From Meiothermus sp. Pnk-1 (GTDB lineage: Bacteria; Deinococcota; Deinococci; Deinococcales; Thermaceae), in the NCBI RefSeq assembly GCF_003226535.1, contig NZ_QKOB01000005.1, positions 62,001-126,000 on the forward strand: a stretch of DNA of 64,000 bases, read 5' to 3'. This document shows, piece by piece, positions 15,371 through 26,612 of the stretch. The notes under the pieces are model-generated. The model saw only the letters and a list, made by a program, of their open reading frames with translations, had not been told where the DNA came from and did no database searches. The translations under genes were made by a program, and so were the position numbers. The first letter of the stretch is position 1, and the number at the start of each line of letters is the position of its first letter.

Positions 15371-16261
15371 ATGGCTGAACTCAACCGTAGGCAAGCGCTC
15401 AAGCAGCTGGGAGTGGTAGGTACGGGAGCGGTGTTGGGCGGGGTGATCAGCGGGTGCACCTCGAGCATAGCGGCCAAGGCGAACATCGACGTGGACGTGC
15501 TCAACTTCGCCTTGAACCTCGAGTACCTCGAGGCCGCTTTCTACCTGGCCGCGACGGGGCGCATCGGGGAACTGTACGCGGCGGGCGGGGGCAACGCCGA
15601 GATTCGCTTCCCAAGCGGGTTCGATGGTACCTCTCCCATTCCCGGCCTTAGTGACGCGGTGCGGCAGTATGCCGACGAGATCGCCACCGATGAGCTGGCC
15701 CACGTCAAGGCCATCCGAGGGGCCCTGGGGGCCAAAGCCGTAGACCGCCCGGTGCTGGACCTCGGCCTGGCCTTCGACACCGCCGGACGAGCCGCAAGCA
15801 ATGGGGCTATCACGGGCTTCAACCCCTTTGCCAACGAGCTGTTCTTCCTGCACGGGGCGTTTATCTTCGAAGACGTAGGCGTGACGGCTTACAAGGGTGC
15901 CGCGCGGCTCCTCACCGACGACAGCGCAGGTGGGGTTTTGGACACCGCGGCGGGCATCCTGGCGGTGGAGGCTTACCACGCGGGGGAGATCCGTACCTTG
16001 CTCTACGCCCGCAAAGACCAGCCCGCCGCGGTGGGGCTCACCGTGGAACAGGTCACCCAAGCCATCAGCGACCTGCGGGCCAAGGTAGGCGGCGGCAAGG
16101 ACCAGGGCATCACCCTGAACGGCAAGGCCAACATCGTGGTCTCCGACAACAACGGCGTGGCCTTCGGGCGCAGCACCGCCGAGGTGCTGGCCATCGTCTA
16201 CCTGGGCGGTATGGGCAAGGGCGGCTTCTTCCCCAACGGCCTCAACGGAACCATCAAGTGA
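15371..16261 (+). CDS. ferritin-like (desiccation-related type) secreted protein
   Basis: 296 residues. The start has a twin-arginine-like signal, [20 protein letters not shown], ending in a lipobox-like ISGC, so export by Tat and possible lipidation are predicted. The mature part, [20 protein letters not shown] ... [16 protein letters not shown] ... [15 protein letters not shown], has the E-x2-H pattern of the ferritin_2 family (plant PCC13-62-like proteins, also in Deinococcus). AGGAGG precedes the ATG. Function is probably stress protection; metal binding is likely from the Glu/His pattern. Confidence 0.88.
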   Translation: MAELNRRQALKQLGVVGTGAVLGGVISGCTSSIAAKANIDVDVLNFALNLEYLEAAFYLAATGRIGELYAAGGGNAEIRFPSGFDGTSPIPGLSDAVRQYADEIATDELAHVKAIRGALGAKAVDRPVLDLGLAFDTAGRAASNGAITGFNPFANELFFLHGAFIFEDVGVTAYKGAARLLTDDSAGGVLDTAAGILAVEAYHAGEIRTLLYARKDQPAAVGLTVEQVTQAISDLRAKVGGGKDQGITLNGKANIVVSDNNGVAFGRSTAEVLAIVYLGGMGKGGFFPNGLNGTIK

Positions 16262-16278
16262 CCGGTGGCCCAAAGGGT

Positions 16279-16297
16279 GGGGGGCGGCTAGCCCCCC
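16279..16297 (+). terminator. GC-rich hairpin after ferritin-like gene
   Basis: GGGGGGC-GGCTA-GCCCCCC forms a 7-bp GC stem. There is no clear U tract, so termination strength is uncertain. Confidence 0.5.
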
Positions 16298-16362
16298 GCC
16301 AACCCCCAGCAGGTTATCCTCATTGACTATCTTTTTGCGGTTTTTGCCTCATTATAAAAGAC

Positions 16363-16926
16363 GTGAGCGGCAAAGGCGGGTGGCTGGAAAGCCTGGGAGA
16401 CGAGGCCTTACTGGCCCTGGTGGCGCGGGGCGAGGAGGAGGCCTTAGGGGTACTGTATCGCCGCTATGCTCCGGCCATCCTGGCCCTGGCGCGGAGGATG
16501 GGCCTGGCCCAGAATGAGCGAGAGGACTGTGTGCAGGAGGTGTTTGTGCGGATCTGGAGGGGTGCGGGGTCGTACTGCCCCAAGAAGACCGCCGCCAGAA
16601 GCTGGCTGTTGGCGGTGGCGCACCACCACTTGGTGGACCAGGTGCGCTCGCGGGCGGCCCGGCCCCAGCCCCTCGAGCCCGACGAGCCGGAGGCTTTTGA
16701 CCTGCCCGGCCCCGGCCTGGACGAGTTCGGCTCGCTGGACCGGATGCGCATTCAGCAGGCCCTGCGTGCGCTTCCTCCAGAGGAGCGCCAGGTGATCGAG
16801 GTGCTGTACTATCAAGGCTACCCGCACGGCGAGGCCGCCCAGCGCTTGGGCTTGCCGCTGGGTACCCTCAAGAGCCGTGCCCGCAGGGCGCTGGAACGCC
16901 TGAGAGAAGTGTTGGTGGAGGACTGA
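16363..16926 (+). CDS. ECF RNA polymerase sigma factor
   Basis: 187 residues. Region 2 (LYRRYAPAILALARRMG ... DCVQEVFVRIWR) and region 4 (LRALPPEERQVIEVLYYQGY then PHGEAAQRLGLPLGTLKSRA) are clear. The GTG start lies only a few bases after a -10-like TTATAAAA (16352-16359), suggesting a leaderless mRNA. Its TGA overlaps the next ATG (TGATGG). It is paired with a membrane anti-sigma factor and so probably responds to an envelope signal. Confidence 0.93.
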   Translation: MSGKGGWLESLGDEALLALVARGEEEALGVLYRRYAPAILALARRMGLAQNEREDCVQEVFVRIWRGAGSYCPKKTAARSWLLAVAHHHLVDQVRSRAARPQPLEPDEPEAFDLPGPGLDEFGSLDRMRIQQALRALPPEERQVIEVLYYQGYPHGEAAQRLGLPLGTLKSRARRALERLREVLVED

Positions 16927-17546
16927 TGGGAGCCGAGGAAGTCCGCGAACTGTTGCCGCTGTACGCGCTGGGAGCCCTGGGGGAAGAGGAGCGCCAGGCG
17001 GTAGAGGCAGGGCTCGAGGCCTTCCCGGAGCTACGGGAGGAGTTGCGCGCGTTGCAAGCGGCAACAGACCAGCTCGCGCTCTCTCTCCCCCCCGAACCGC
17101 TCCCGCCTGGGTTAGAGGAGCGCATCCTGGCCCGGGTCCGCCCCCGCCGCCCCTGGCTGGCCTGGCTCGGCTCGTTGGCCGCGGCGGCGGTAGTGCTGGC
17201 AGCGGGCTGGGTGGGCTTGCAGGTGTGGGATTGGGTAAAGGTGTTCGGCGATCCGGCGGCCCACGTCCTCACCCTCCAGGACCGCCAGGGCAGGCCGATA
17301 GGCCGCGCCCTTGTGCGCCCCGACCAGAGGCTGCTATTGATCTCGGCTTTGCCCGCCCCTCCGGAAGGCAAGGTCTACCAGGCCTGGGGGCTCGAGGGGG
17401 GAACGCCGGTGCCGCTGCGCACCTTCCGCTCGAGGGTGGTGTTGCTCGAGCTGCCCTCGGGCGCTAAGGGCCTCGCGGTTTCGCTCGAGCCCCCCGGAGG
17501 TAGCCGTACCCCCACCGAGGTGGTGGGGGTGAGCGTAAACCTATAG
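16926..17546 (+). CDS. anti-sigma factor, RskA-like
   Basis: 206 residues. The N-terminal EVRELLPLYALGALGEEERQ matches the anti-sigma (zinc-finger-less RskA/ChrR-like) domain; a single membrane segment lies near residue 80-97 (WLGSLAAAAVVLAAGWVGLQ); the outer part has the RskA C-terminal signature VYQAWGLEGGTPVPLRTF. It would hold the ECF sigma at the membrane until an extracytoplasmic signal. Coupled to the sigma gene by overlap. Confidence 0.9.
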   Translation: MGAEEVRELLPLYALGALGEEERQAVEAGLEAFPELREELRALQAATDQLALSLPPEPLPPGLEERILARVRPRRPWLAWLGSLAAAAVVLAAGWVGLQVWDWVKVFGDPAAHVLTLQDRQGRPIGRALVRPDQRLLLISALPAPPEGKVYQAWGLEGGTPVPLRTFRSRVVLLELPSGAKGLAVSLEPPGGSRTPTEVVGVSVNL

Positions 17547-17623
17547 TCCCAGCCGCTTGATGTGCGCAAAGGGACAACCGGCCCTGTGGGGTTGCGCTAC
17601 CTTGGCCTGGGGAGGGTAAGGGT

Positions 17624-18112
17624 ATGCCGCTTGCACGCAAGCTCGAGCGCCTCGACCGCCGCATCACCCGCTGGCTAGCCGACAACAGCCTTACTATCTT
17701 GCGGGTTAGCCTGGGGATCGTGTTCTTCTGGTTCGGCTTTCTGAAGTTTTTTCCCGGGCTTTCCCCGGCCCAGGACCTGGCCGGGCGCACCATAGAAGTC
17801 CTGAGCTTCGGATTGGTCAAGCCTGCGCTGAGCCTCCCCATCCTGGCCACCTGGGAGACCCTGATCGGGCTGGGCCTGATCAGCGGGTTCTTTATGCGGG
17901 GAACCCTCTTCTTGCTCTTGTTGCAAATGATCGGGACTATCTTGCCGATCTTCTTTTTCCCCCAGGAGATTTTCCTGCGCTTTCCCTACGCCCCTACCCT
18001 CGAGGGGCAGTACATCTTCAAAAACCTGGTGCTGGTGGCAGCGGGGCTGGTACTGGGAGCTACCGTGCGGGGCGGGAAGATCGTGCCGGAGGCCAGTGTG
18101 GCCGAATCCTGA
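17624..18112 (+). CDS. DoxX-like integral membrane protein
   Basis: 162 residues with four membrane segments. The start LERLDRRITRWLADNSLTIL then RVSLGIVFFWFGFLKFFPG matches the DoxX/DoxD-like family. Members are linked to quinone or thiosulfate redox chemistry, but the substrate is not evident here. It lies 77 bp after the anti-sigma gene and 129 bp before ctaAB. Confidence 0.75.
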   Translation: MPLARKLERLDRRITRWLADNSLTILRVSLGIVFFWFGFLKFFPGLSPAQDLAGRTIEVLSFGLVKPALSLPILATWETLIGLGLISGFFMRGTLFLLLLQMIGTILPIFFFPQEIFLRFPYAPTLEGQYIFKNLVLVAAGLVLGATVRGGKIVPEASVAES

Positions 18113-18241
18113 CCCCGGCGGCTTGTGTCTGAGGGCAGAAGCTTATAGTCTTATCCCGTTTGGGTAGGGACAAATGTACCTAAGGGCTTCCCTACCGCTT
18201 TGCCATAATCGATAGGGCCACCGGAGGGTGGGAATCTGGCC

Positions 18242-20113
18242 ATGAAACGCAGCCGATTTGCCGTTTACGTTTGGGTGACGCTCGCCGTCACCTTGGGGGT
18301 CATCCTTTGGGGCGACGTGGTGCAGGCCACGGGTTCGGGGGATGGCTGTGGGGCCCACTGGCCTACGTGCAATGGGGATTTGTTGCCCCTGGCGCCAGGG
18401 ATAGCCACCTTTATCGAGTTTTTCCACCGCGCCACCAGCGGGCTGGACTTTTTGCTGGTGGTGGGGCTTTTCCTCTGGTCCCGGCGGGCTTTCCCAGGGG
18501 GTAACCCGGTGCGCTTGGGGGCTGGGGCGGCCTTAGCGTTCATGGCGGTAGAGAGCCTGGTGGGGGCTAGCCTGGTGCTCTTCCGCCTGGTGGGGCAGGA
18601 TGCCAGCCTGGCCCGAGCCTTTGTGGCCCCGGTGCACCTGCTCAACACCTTGCTCCTCATCGGCTCGCTGGCTCTCACCGCTTGGTGGGCCTCGGGTGGG
18701 GCGCCGCTGCGCTGGCGTGGCCAGGGGGCGGTGGCCTGGGCCTTGGGGCTCGGGTTCGGTGCGTTGGCGGGGCTGGCCGCCTCGGGTGCGGTGACCTCGC
18801 TGGGAGACGCTATTTTCCCCGTCCACAGCACCGCTGAGGCCGTAGGGCGGGCCATGACCCTCGGCGAGCACTTCTTGGTGCGGCTCCGGGTACTGCACCC
18901 CTTTATCGCGGTGAGCGTGGGGCTTTACCTGGTGCTGGCGGCGGGCCTGATCGCTTATCTACGGCCCGGCCTGGCCACCCGGCGGCTTTCCCGGTCGGTG
19001 GGAGTGCTCTACTTGACTCAGCTTGGGATGGGCTTTCTCAACGTGTACTTCGCCGCTCCTCTGTTCACCCAGCTCCCCCACCTCCTGTTGGCCGACCTGT
19101 TGTGGATCAACTGGGTGCTCTTGATGGCTGCGGCTTTAGCGGTGGGGGCCCCTCGGCGGGAGATGAACGGGGAGGTGGGGCAAGACCCCGAAACGGGGTT
19201 AAACTCAAGGGCGATGACTCCTCCTGAACGCGCGTCCGTGCATGCCGGAACCGGCGGGGCCACCTGGCGCGATTACCTCTGGCTCACCAAACCCCGGGTG
19301 ATCAGTTTGCTTTTGTTTACCACGTTAGCGGCCATGCTGATCGCCGCAGGCGGGTGGCCGGGCGGGTGGCTTTTCTTGTGGGTGTCGATCGGGGGTTATG
19401 CTATGGCCGGGGCGGCCAACGCCATCAATATGGTGATCGACCGCGACATCGATGCGCGGATGAACCGCACCGCCAAGCGCCCCACCGTTACCCACAAGAT
19501 CTCCTCGCGAGACGCCCTGATTTTTGCCTCGGTGTTGATGGTGGGCGCTTTTGTTGTGCTGTGGTGGGCCGCCAACCTGCTCACGGCCTTGCTGGCCCTC
19601 TCCGGGCTGCTGTGGTACGTGCTGGTCTATACCCTCTACATGAAGCGCCGCTTCTGGAACAACATCGTCATCGGCGGGGCGGCGGGGGCTTTTCCTCCGC
19701 TGGTGGGTTGGGCTGCGGTCACCAATGACCTTTCGCTCTTTGCGATCTACCTCTTTGCGATCATTTTCTTCTGGACCCCGGTGCACTTTTGGGCGCTTTC
19801 CTTGCTGATCAAAGACGACTATGCCCGGGTGGGGGTGCCGATGCTCCCGGTGGTGCTGGGCGAGCGGGTTACAGTGGTGCAGATCGGTCTCTACGCGATC
19901 CTTACCGCGCTGATCTCGCTGATGCCCTTGTTGATGGGTGAGCTGCGCCTGGTCTACTTGCTCTCGAGCCTGGCGTTGAACGGGCTGTTGCTGTTGCGCA
20001 GCCTGCAGCTTTACCTCGAGCCCGTCCGTCCCAGGGCCGTTTCGCTGTACAAATACTCCATGCTCTACCTGGCCCTGCTCTTTGTGGCTATGGCGGTGGA
20101 CAGGTCGCTTTAG
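18242..20113 (+). CDS. ctaAB: fused heme A synthase / heme O synthase (CtaA-CtaB)
   Basis: 623 residues. Residues 1-305 are CtaA/COX15-like, with [25 protein letters not shown] and the second-half histidine [12 protein letters not shown]. Residues 340-623 are CtaB, with [20 protein letters not shown] and the prenyltransferase aspartates in [20 protein letters not shown]. CtaB farnesylates heme B to heme O and CtaA oxidises it to heme A, so one polypeptide makes both steps for the oxidase encoded next. The fusion is characteristic of Thermales. GGAGG precedes the ATG. Confidence 0.95.
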   Translation: MKRSRFAVYVWVTLAVTLGVILWGDVVQATGSGDGCGAHWPTCNGDLLPLAPGIATFIEFFHRATSGLDFLLVVGLFLWSRRAFPGGNPVRLGAGAALAFMAVESLVGASLVLFRLVGQDASLARAFVAPVHLLNTLLLIGSLALTAWWASGGAPLRWRGQGAVAWALGLGFGALAGLAASGAVTSLGDAIFPVHSTAEAVGRAMTLGEHFLVRLRVLHPFIAVSVGLYLVLAAGLIAYLRPGLATRRLSRSVGVLYLTQLGMGFLNVYFAAPLFTQLPHLLLADLLWINWVLLMAAALAVGAPRREMNGEVGQDPETGLNSRAMTPPERASVHAGTGGATWRDYLWLTKPRVISLLLFTTLAAMLIAAGGWPGGWLFLWVSIGGYAMAGAANAINMVIDRDIDARMNRTAKRPTVTHKISSRDALIFASVLMVGAFVVLWWAANLLTALLALSGLLWYVLVYTLYMKRRFWNNIVIGGAAGAFPPLVGWAAVTNDLSLFAIYLFAIIFFWTPVHFWALSLLIKDDYARVGVPMLPVVLGERVTVVQIGLYAILTALISLMPLLMGELRLVYLLSSLALNGLLLLRSLQLYLEPVRPRAVSLYKYSMLYLALLFVAMAVDRSL

Positions 20114-20188
20114 CCGCTGTGCCGGAAAGTGGAGTTGTGGAATAATACGAGGGCTTTTGTTGGGGTACCCTTTACCGGAGGACGAGTA

Positions 20189-21244
20189 ATGCTGCGACGA
20201 AGTCTGGTCTGGGCAATTCTTCTGCTAGGCGTAGCCTTTGCCTTGGGCGATGGGGGATACAACGTCAATATCCTCGATCCCGCCACCTCCAACAACCGTG
20301 AGGTGAGCAAGCTGCTGTGGTGGGTGATGGGCTTTGCCGCGGTCATCTTTGTGGTGGTTATCGGGGCCATGACCTACATCGTGCTGAAGTTCAAAAAACG
20401 CGGCGACGAGGTGGGCGAGCCTCCCCAGTTCCACGGCAACGACCGCTTAGAGATCACCTGGACGCTCATCCCTTTCCTCATCGTCTGTGTGATCTTTGGC
20501 CTCACCGCGCGGGGGATGTTTGAAATAAGCCAGGTTCCGCCCGATGCGATGCCGGTCAAGGTCACCGCCCATCTCTTCTGGTGGGACTTCGAGTACCCCG
20601 AGCAGGGTATCCGCACCTCCAACGAGCTGATCCTGCCGGTGAACCGCCCGGTGAACTTCGAGATCACCTCCAACGAGGCGGGGCCCGCCAAACCGGTCAT
20701 CCACTCCTTCCGGGTGGCGAGCCTGGCTGGCACGCAAGATGCCATTCCCGGTATCGTCACCACCCGCTGGTTCAAGCCGGAGAAGGAAGGGGTCTACTAC
20801 GGCCAGTGTGCCGAGCTGTGCGGGGCTAGCCACGCCAACATGCGCTTCCGGGTGATCGTGGTGAGCCAGGCTGAGTTTGACCGCTTCGTGCAAGGAGCCA
20901 AGGCTTTCCAGCCTCCCGCTCCCACCGACCCGGTGGTGGCTAAGGGGCAGCAACTCTTCAACGCTCAATGCACCGCCTGCCATGCCATCAACAACACCCA
21001 GTACCGGAGCAAGATCGGCCCCGACCTCACCTTCTTTGGCAACCGCCTCACCCTGGGGGCAGGGGTCTGGAACAATACCCCAGAGCGCCTCGAGGCTTGG
21101 ATCAAGAACTCCCCTGGCATGAAACCTGGCTCCCTGATGCCTCCTTTCCCTCAGCTTTCCGCTGAGGACGCGCGCTCTATCGCTGCCTATCTGGAGAGCC
21201 TCAAAGTCGAGGGGCTGGACTTCAGCAAGCTGCCCAAGTTCTGA
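20189..21244 (+). CDS. coxB: caa3-type cytochrome c oxidase subunit II with fused cytochrome c
   Basis: 351 residues. Signal or first membrane segment, second membrane segment, then the CuA domain (HSFRVASLAGTQDAIPG ... YYGQCAELCGASHANMRF) and a C-terminal cytochrome c domain with CTACH and Met axial candidates. It accepts electrons from cytochrome c to CuA. The ATG at 20189 has GGAGGACGAGTA upstream; a longer start at 20129 is unlikely. It is followed 13 bp later by the subunit I/III gene. Confidence 0.95.
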   Translation: MLRRSLVWAILLLGVAFALGDGGYNVNILDPATSNNREVSKLLWWVMGFAAVIFVVVIGAMTYIVLKFKKRGDEVGEPPQFHGNDRLEITWTLIPFLIVCVIFGLTARGMFEISQVPPDAMPVKVTAHLFWWDFEYPEQGIRTSNELILPVNRPVNFEITSNEAGPAKPVIHSFRVASLAGTQDAIPGIVTTRWFKPEKEGVYYGQCAELCGASHANMRFRVIVVSQAEFDRFVQGAKAFQPPAPTDPVVAKGQQLFNAQCTACHAINNTQYRSKIGPDLTFFGNRLTLGAGVWNNTPERLEAWIKNSPGMKPGSLMPPFPQLSAEDARSIAAYLESLKVEGLDFSKLPKF

Positions 21245-21257
21245 CGGAGGATACTAG

Positions 21258-23648
<2,391 letters not shown>

Positions 23649-23670
23649 GGGTTTGCTCTCTCCGCAGATC

Positions 23671-23688
23671 GGGGCGCAGATGCGCCCC
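23671..23688 (+). terminator. terminator after oxidase operon
   Basis: GGGGCGCA-GA-TGCGCCCC hairpin followed by GTTTCG. It closes the ctaAB-coxB-coxAC unit before the tRNA-Lys promoter (TAGACA 23733-23738, 17-bp spacer, TATAAT 23756-23761). Confidence 0.65.
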
Positions 23689-23732
23689 GTTTCGCTACAG
23701 GGCATCGCCCCGAGGTCGGTCGAAGGCGGGTA

Positions 23733-23761
23733 TAGACAGCTTGAGGCGCTTTGCCTATAAT
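23733..23761 (+). promoter_or_regulatory. promoter of tRNA-Lys
   Basis: TAGACA, 17-bp spacer, perfect TATAAT. The start site would be about 11 bp before the mature tRNA at 23779. Confidence 0.7.
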
Positions 23762-23778
23762 CACAAGGGCTGGCCTAA

Positions 23779-23854
23779 GGGCCCTTAGCTCAGATGGTAG
23801 AGCAACCGACTTTTAATCGGTTGGTCACAGGTTCAAGTCCTGTAGGGCCCACCA
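23779..23854 (+). tRNA. tRNA-Lys (TTT), integration target
   Basis: 76 nt including CCA. Acceptor GGGCCCT/AGGGCCC, anticodon stem ACCGA/TCGGT with loop CTTTTAA (anticodon TTT), T arm CACAGGTTCAAGTCCTGT. Its 3' part from 23810 onward is duplicated exactly at 27565-27613, marking it as the attB/attL site of an integrated element. Confidence 0.97.
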
Positions 23855-23858
23855 CAAA
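23810..23858 (+). repeat. attL, left copy of 49-bp direct repeat
   Basis: Identical to 27565-27613. It begins in the anticodon loop of tRNA-Lys, so integration leaves the tRNA intact. Confidence 0.95.
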
Positions 23859-23886
23859 CCCCCGGGGAAGGTCCGGGGGCTTTCTT
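23859..23886 (+). terminator. element-borne terminator for tRNA-Lys
   Basis: CCCCCGG and CCGGGGG pair around GGAAGGT, followed by CTTTCTT. It lies just after the left repeat, replacing the chromosomal terminator displaced by the insertion. Confidence 0.7.
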
Positions 23887-23977
23887 ATCGCAAAAATCCG
23901 GCTTCGCCCCAAATGTGGCCCACCCCACCAAAAAGGCGTCAGGTGCACACAGTCAGGTGGTTTAACCAAGTCCAAAA

Positions 23978-24877
23978 GTGGTTACGGGGGTGGGTCAGGT
24001 GGAACGTGTTTCAGATTGGTTAGCGGTTTTCCTTCAGGACGGGAAGGCAAGGGGGCTAAGCCCGAAAACTTTGACCTTTTACCGGGAAGGGGTTATGGCT
24101 ATGGTCAGGACAATCGAAGACAAGCCGGTGGACAGGATAACAACCGCGGACCTTCGCCTTTTCTTGTCCCGTTCCCACCAGGCAGGGCGTAGCGGGGGCG
24201 GGGTCCTGGCCCACTACCGGGCGGTTAGGGTCTTCCTTAGGTGGTTGGTGCGGGAAGAAGTCATCTGGGATGACCCTACCCGTAGGCTTCGCCCCCCTAA
24301 GGCACCCCCACCGGACCTTCCCGTGATTCGGGAAGGGGAAGCGCGGCGGCTTCTTTTGGCGGCGGAAATGGGGCGCTACCCCTTGCGGGATAAGGCCCTG
24401 GTGCTTTTGCTATGGGATACGGCAGCCCGGGCGGGGGAAATCCTCGAGCTTCGGCTTGGAGATATACGGCCCGAAGGGGTCAGGGTCAAGCGGAAAGGGG
24501 GCGCGTACCAGGTCCTTCCCATAAGCCCCGCTACCCGAAGGGCGCTTTGGGCCTACCTACGGAACGAACGGCCCCAGGTGGACCATGACTTTGCCTTCGT
24601 ATCGGAAAAGGGGTGGCCCCTATGCTACAACACCTTCCGGCAGCTGCTTAGGCGGCTATTCCGAAACGCGGGCTTGGTTTACAAGCCTTCCCATGCCTTC
24701 CGGCGTGGGGCGGCGGTGGCTATGGTCAAGAACGGGATGAACCCCTTCGCCCTGCAAACCATGATGGGGCACAAGTCAAACCTGATGACCGCGCACTACG
24801 TTCGCCTTGCGGAAAAGGACCTGCGGGAAATCCATTCCAAGTTTAGCCCGGTCAGGGGGCTGTTCAAGGGTGACTAA
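23978..24877 (+). CDS. tyrosine recombinase / integrase of the element
   Basis: 299 residues. N-terminal SAM-like DNA-binding domain (LSPKTLTFYREGVMAMVRTI) and catalytic domain with Arg in TAARAGEILELRLGDI, Lys in VKRKGGAYQVLPI, HAFRRGAAVAMVKNG and MMGHKSNLMTAHYVRLAE, giving the R-K-HxxR-H-Y set. It should recombine the tRNA-Lys att sites. The start is uncertain: GTG at 23978 or an in-frame GTG about 21 bases later. The 3' end overlaps the convergent nuclease-like gene by 102 bp. Confidence 0.93.
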   Translation: MVTGVGQVERVSDWLAVFLQDGKARGLSPKTLTFYREGVMAMVRTIEDKPVDRITTADLRLFLSRSHQAGRSGGGVLAHYRAVRVFLRWLVREEVIWDDPTRRLRPPKAPPPDLPVIREGEARRLLLAAEMGRYPLRDKALVLLLWDTAARAGEILELRLGDIRPEGVRVKRKGGAYQVLPISPATRRALWAYLRNERPQVDHDFAFVSEKGWPLCYNTFRQLLRRLFRNAGLVYKPSHAFRRGAAVAMVKNGMNPFALQTMMGHKSNLMTAHYVRLAEKDLREIHSKFSPVRGLFKGD

Positions 24878-25372
24878 GATCGCGTCCCTAACTTCGTGAA
24901 GGGGAAGGCGCCAAACCGCGGAGTACCATGTGCTTTTACCACGGCGGGTTTCGGTAATGTGCAGGTAGTCACCCCATGCTTCCCTTTGCGCTTCGGCCAG
25001 AAGACGAAGCGTGGGAAGGTGTAGAACCAGGACAACCCCGTCCCCGTACCTGATGACTAAAACTTCGGCCTGGCTTGTCCACAACCAGCCGGGCTTCCCC
25101 CGGTCCAGGTCGGAAATGTCTTCCACGAAAACACTTGCGGTACGGGCGGGGTGATACGTCCCCCCGTAGCTCTTCACTTGTACCGGAACCGGGAAGCTGG
25201 GGCGGTCTACGATGAGGTCAACACCCTGGCGGTCCCAATAGGCGGACGCCTTTTGGATAGGAAGGCCCGGGTAAAGCTTAGCAAGGGCTTTGCGGACTTT
25301 CGGGTCTTCTTCCCCCGCTTTTCCTTGGGCCAGGTCCTTCGCCCAGTCGCGGGGTTTGGGGGCGGCGGTCAT
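24776..25372 (-). CDS. PD-(D/E)xK nuclease-like protein of the element
   Basis: 198 residues. The segment YWDRQGVDLIVDRPSFPVPV followed by QVKSYGG fits the core of the PD-(D/E)xK fold, with Asp in GVDLIV and the Q-x-K pair, as in Holliday junction resolvase-like or restriction-type nucleases. Its ATG overlaps the rep stop (ATGA), so both are made from one message. A role in plasmid processing or in defence against competitors is possible; neither is shown. Fold assignment is from motif only. Confidence 0.5.
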   Translation of the reverse strand: MTAAPKPRDWAKDLAQGKAGEEDPKVRKALAKLYPGLPIQKASAYWDRQGVDLIVDRPSFPVPVQVKSYGGTYHPARTASVFVEDISDLDRGKPGWLWTSQAEVLVIRYGDGVVLVLHLPTLRLLAEAQREAWGDYLHITETRRGKSTWYSAVWRLPLHEVRDAILVTLEQPPDRAKLGMDFPQVLFRKANVVRGHQV

Positions 25373-26559
25373 GACCCACCCCCAAGGAGCCCGTGAAGGA
25401 ATTCGGCGGCTTCGGGGGCGTCCCGTGGGGGCGCCATCCCCAAAGCCCGGGCTAAAGCGGTGCTGTGGGCAAGGGCGATATCGCGGAAGCGGCCCCCGGC
25501 CTCGAGGTCAGCTAAGGTGCTTCGAATGAAACGAAGCGGGTCAATAATACGAACGCCTGGGTTCAGTTCAATGGCGCCCGGCGGAAGGGTGGGGGCGGGG
25601 TGCGCGCTTGTTTCTTCAAGAAACGCGGAAGATGCGGGGGTTTCGTTCGGAATGTGCGCGTAAAACCCTCGAGCCCCTTCAAGCCGGTCGTAGTGGCGGC
25701 GCTGATGGGCGGCCACCATGTACCGCGCGGCGGCCTTGGGATTTTGCAAGGGCTCGGCGTGAACCCGAAGGCCCGACCTTGCGGCAAGGACCGCAAGCCG
25801 TTCAGGGGTGACCCCTGCAAGAATAGCGTGGGCATGCGGGCAGAGGGCGCCATTTTCAGCCCGTGTTCCCTGGGCCAGGGCAAAGGTGGCCCCGTCCCGG
25901 CGAAGTCTTCGTGCCAGGTCCGAAAAGGAACGGGCCACGTGGGCGGGAACCCGGGCAAGAAGGCGGTCTTGTTTAGACGGCGGCGCGCCTGGGGTAAGGG
26001 TTACAAAAAGGGCATCAGGGCGGCCTTCCAAAGCCGCGGCTACCTGGTCCAGGGCTTTCAGGCGCTTACGGTATATTCGGCCACCAGGGAAGGCACGGAA
26101 GGAACGAGCCTTTCGCGGGCGCCCACGCTTGGCGCGGTGAAGTGCTAGCAGGGGCGCTAATGGGGGTTCGTCCCCATCCCCGCCTTCGCCTTCGCTTTCA
26201 CTGTCGCCTTCGGGCGGCCCTTCGGGTGGGGCGGCCTTCGATACGGGCGCCCTTGGCTTAGGGCGGTTCAGCAGGACGCGGCGAAGGGGGCGGCGGGGAA
26301 GCAGCTTCCGAGGCAGTTCGCGAACGCGCACCCAGGTGACCATGCTGTGCGCCACGGCCACGAGCTTCCATGCCTGCGCAAAATCTGCGGCGGCGATGTG
26401 GTCACCTGGGCGGGTCCTAAGATATGCCCGGCGCAGTCGGGCCCGTTCACGCGCTGCCTGAACTTCGTAGGAAAGAAGAAGTCGCGTCCTGCGGCGTGCA
26501 CCGCGGCGGCATGCGCGGTTGTGCTTGACGTGGGTTGGGGCTTGTGCTATTATAGCCAT
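25369..26559 (-). CDS. rep: HUH-type replication initiator of the element
   Basis: 396 residues. Motifs of rolling-circle Rep/relaxase proteins appear in order: ALFVTLTPG (183-191), the His-hydrophobe-His CPHAHAILAG (240-249) and AARYMVAAHQRRHYDRL (277-293) with candidate catalytic Tyr280 or Tyr290. The N-terminal third is very basic, with an acidic/proline linker at 110-135. It would nick a double-strand origin. An opposing promoter inside its first codons probably makes an antisense RNA across its ribosome-binding site. No helicase or mobilisation gene is present, so replication rather than conjugation is favoured. Confidence 0.75.
   Translation of the reverse strand: MAIIAQAPTHVKHNRACRRGARRRTRLLLSYEVQAARERARLRRAYLRTRPGDHIAAADFAQAWKLVAVAHSMVTWVRVRELPRKLLPRRPLRRVLLNRPKPRAPVSKAAPPEGPPEGDSESEGEGGDGDEPPLAPLLALHRAKRGRPRKARSFRAFPGGRIYRKRLKALDQVAAALEGRPDALFVTLTPGAPPSKQDRLLARVPAHVARSFSDLARRLRRDGATFALAQGTRAENGALCPHAHAILAGVTPERLAVLAARSGLRVHAEPLQNPKAAARYMVAAHQRRHYDRLEGARGFYAHIPNETPASSAFLEETSAHPAPTLPPGAIELNPGVRIIDPLRFIRSTLADLEAGGRFRDIALAHSTALARALGMAPPRDAPEAAEFLHGLLGGGS
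26525..26553 (+). promoter_or_regulatory. strong promoter opposing rep
   Basis: TTGACG, 17-bp spacer, TATTAT on the plus strand, inside the first codons of the minus-strand rep gene. The start site would be near 26560, pointing into the rep leader. Confidence 0.75.
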
Positions 26560-26612
26560 AGCTGCCTATCCTTTCCCCCGGGGCCATCACCCCGGGGTCT
26601 GTTTATTTTTTT
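26560..26612 (+). ncRNA. putative countertranscribed RNA controlling rep
   Basis: From the predicted start near 26560 the transcript would run about 50 nt to a terminator: CCCCGGGG (26576-26583), loop CCATCA, CCCCGGGG (26590-26597), then TCTGTTTATTTTTTT. It is fully complementary to the rep leader including its AAAGGA ribosome-binding site. Short antisense RNAs at this position limit Rep synthesis in many rolling-circle plasmids; here the claim is inferred from promoter, length and terminator. Confidence 0.65.

Noticed and set aside
15191-16273. 360-codon minus-strand frame opposite the ferritin-like gene
   Set aside because: The plus strand encodes a clear Tat/ferritin-like protein; the antisense frame has no motif and no ribosome-binding site.
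16323-16358. TTGACT with TATAAA as a promoter for the ECF sigma gene
   Set aside because: The spacer is 24 bp, too long for a normal promoter; only the -10-like element next to the GTG is kept.
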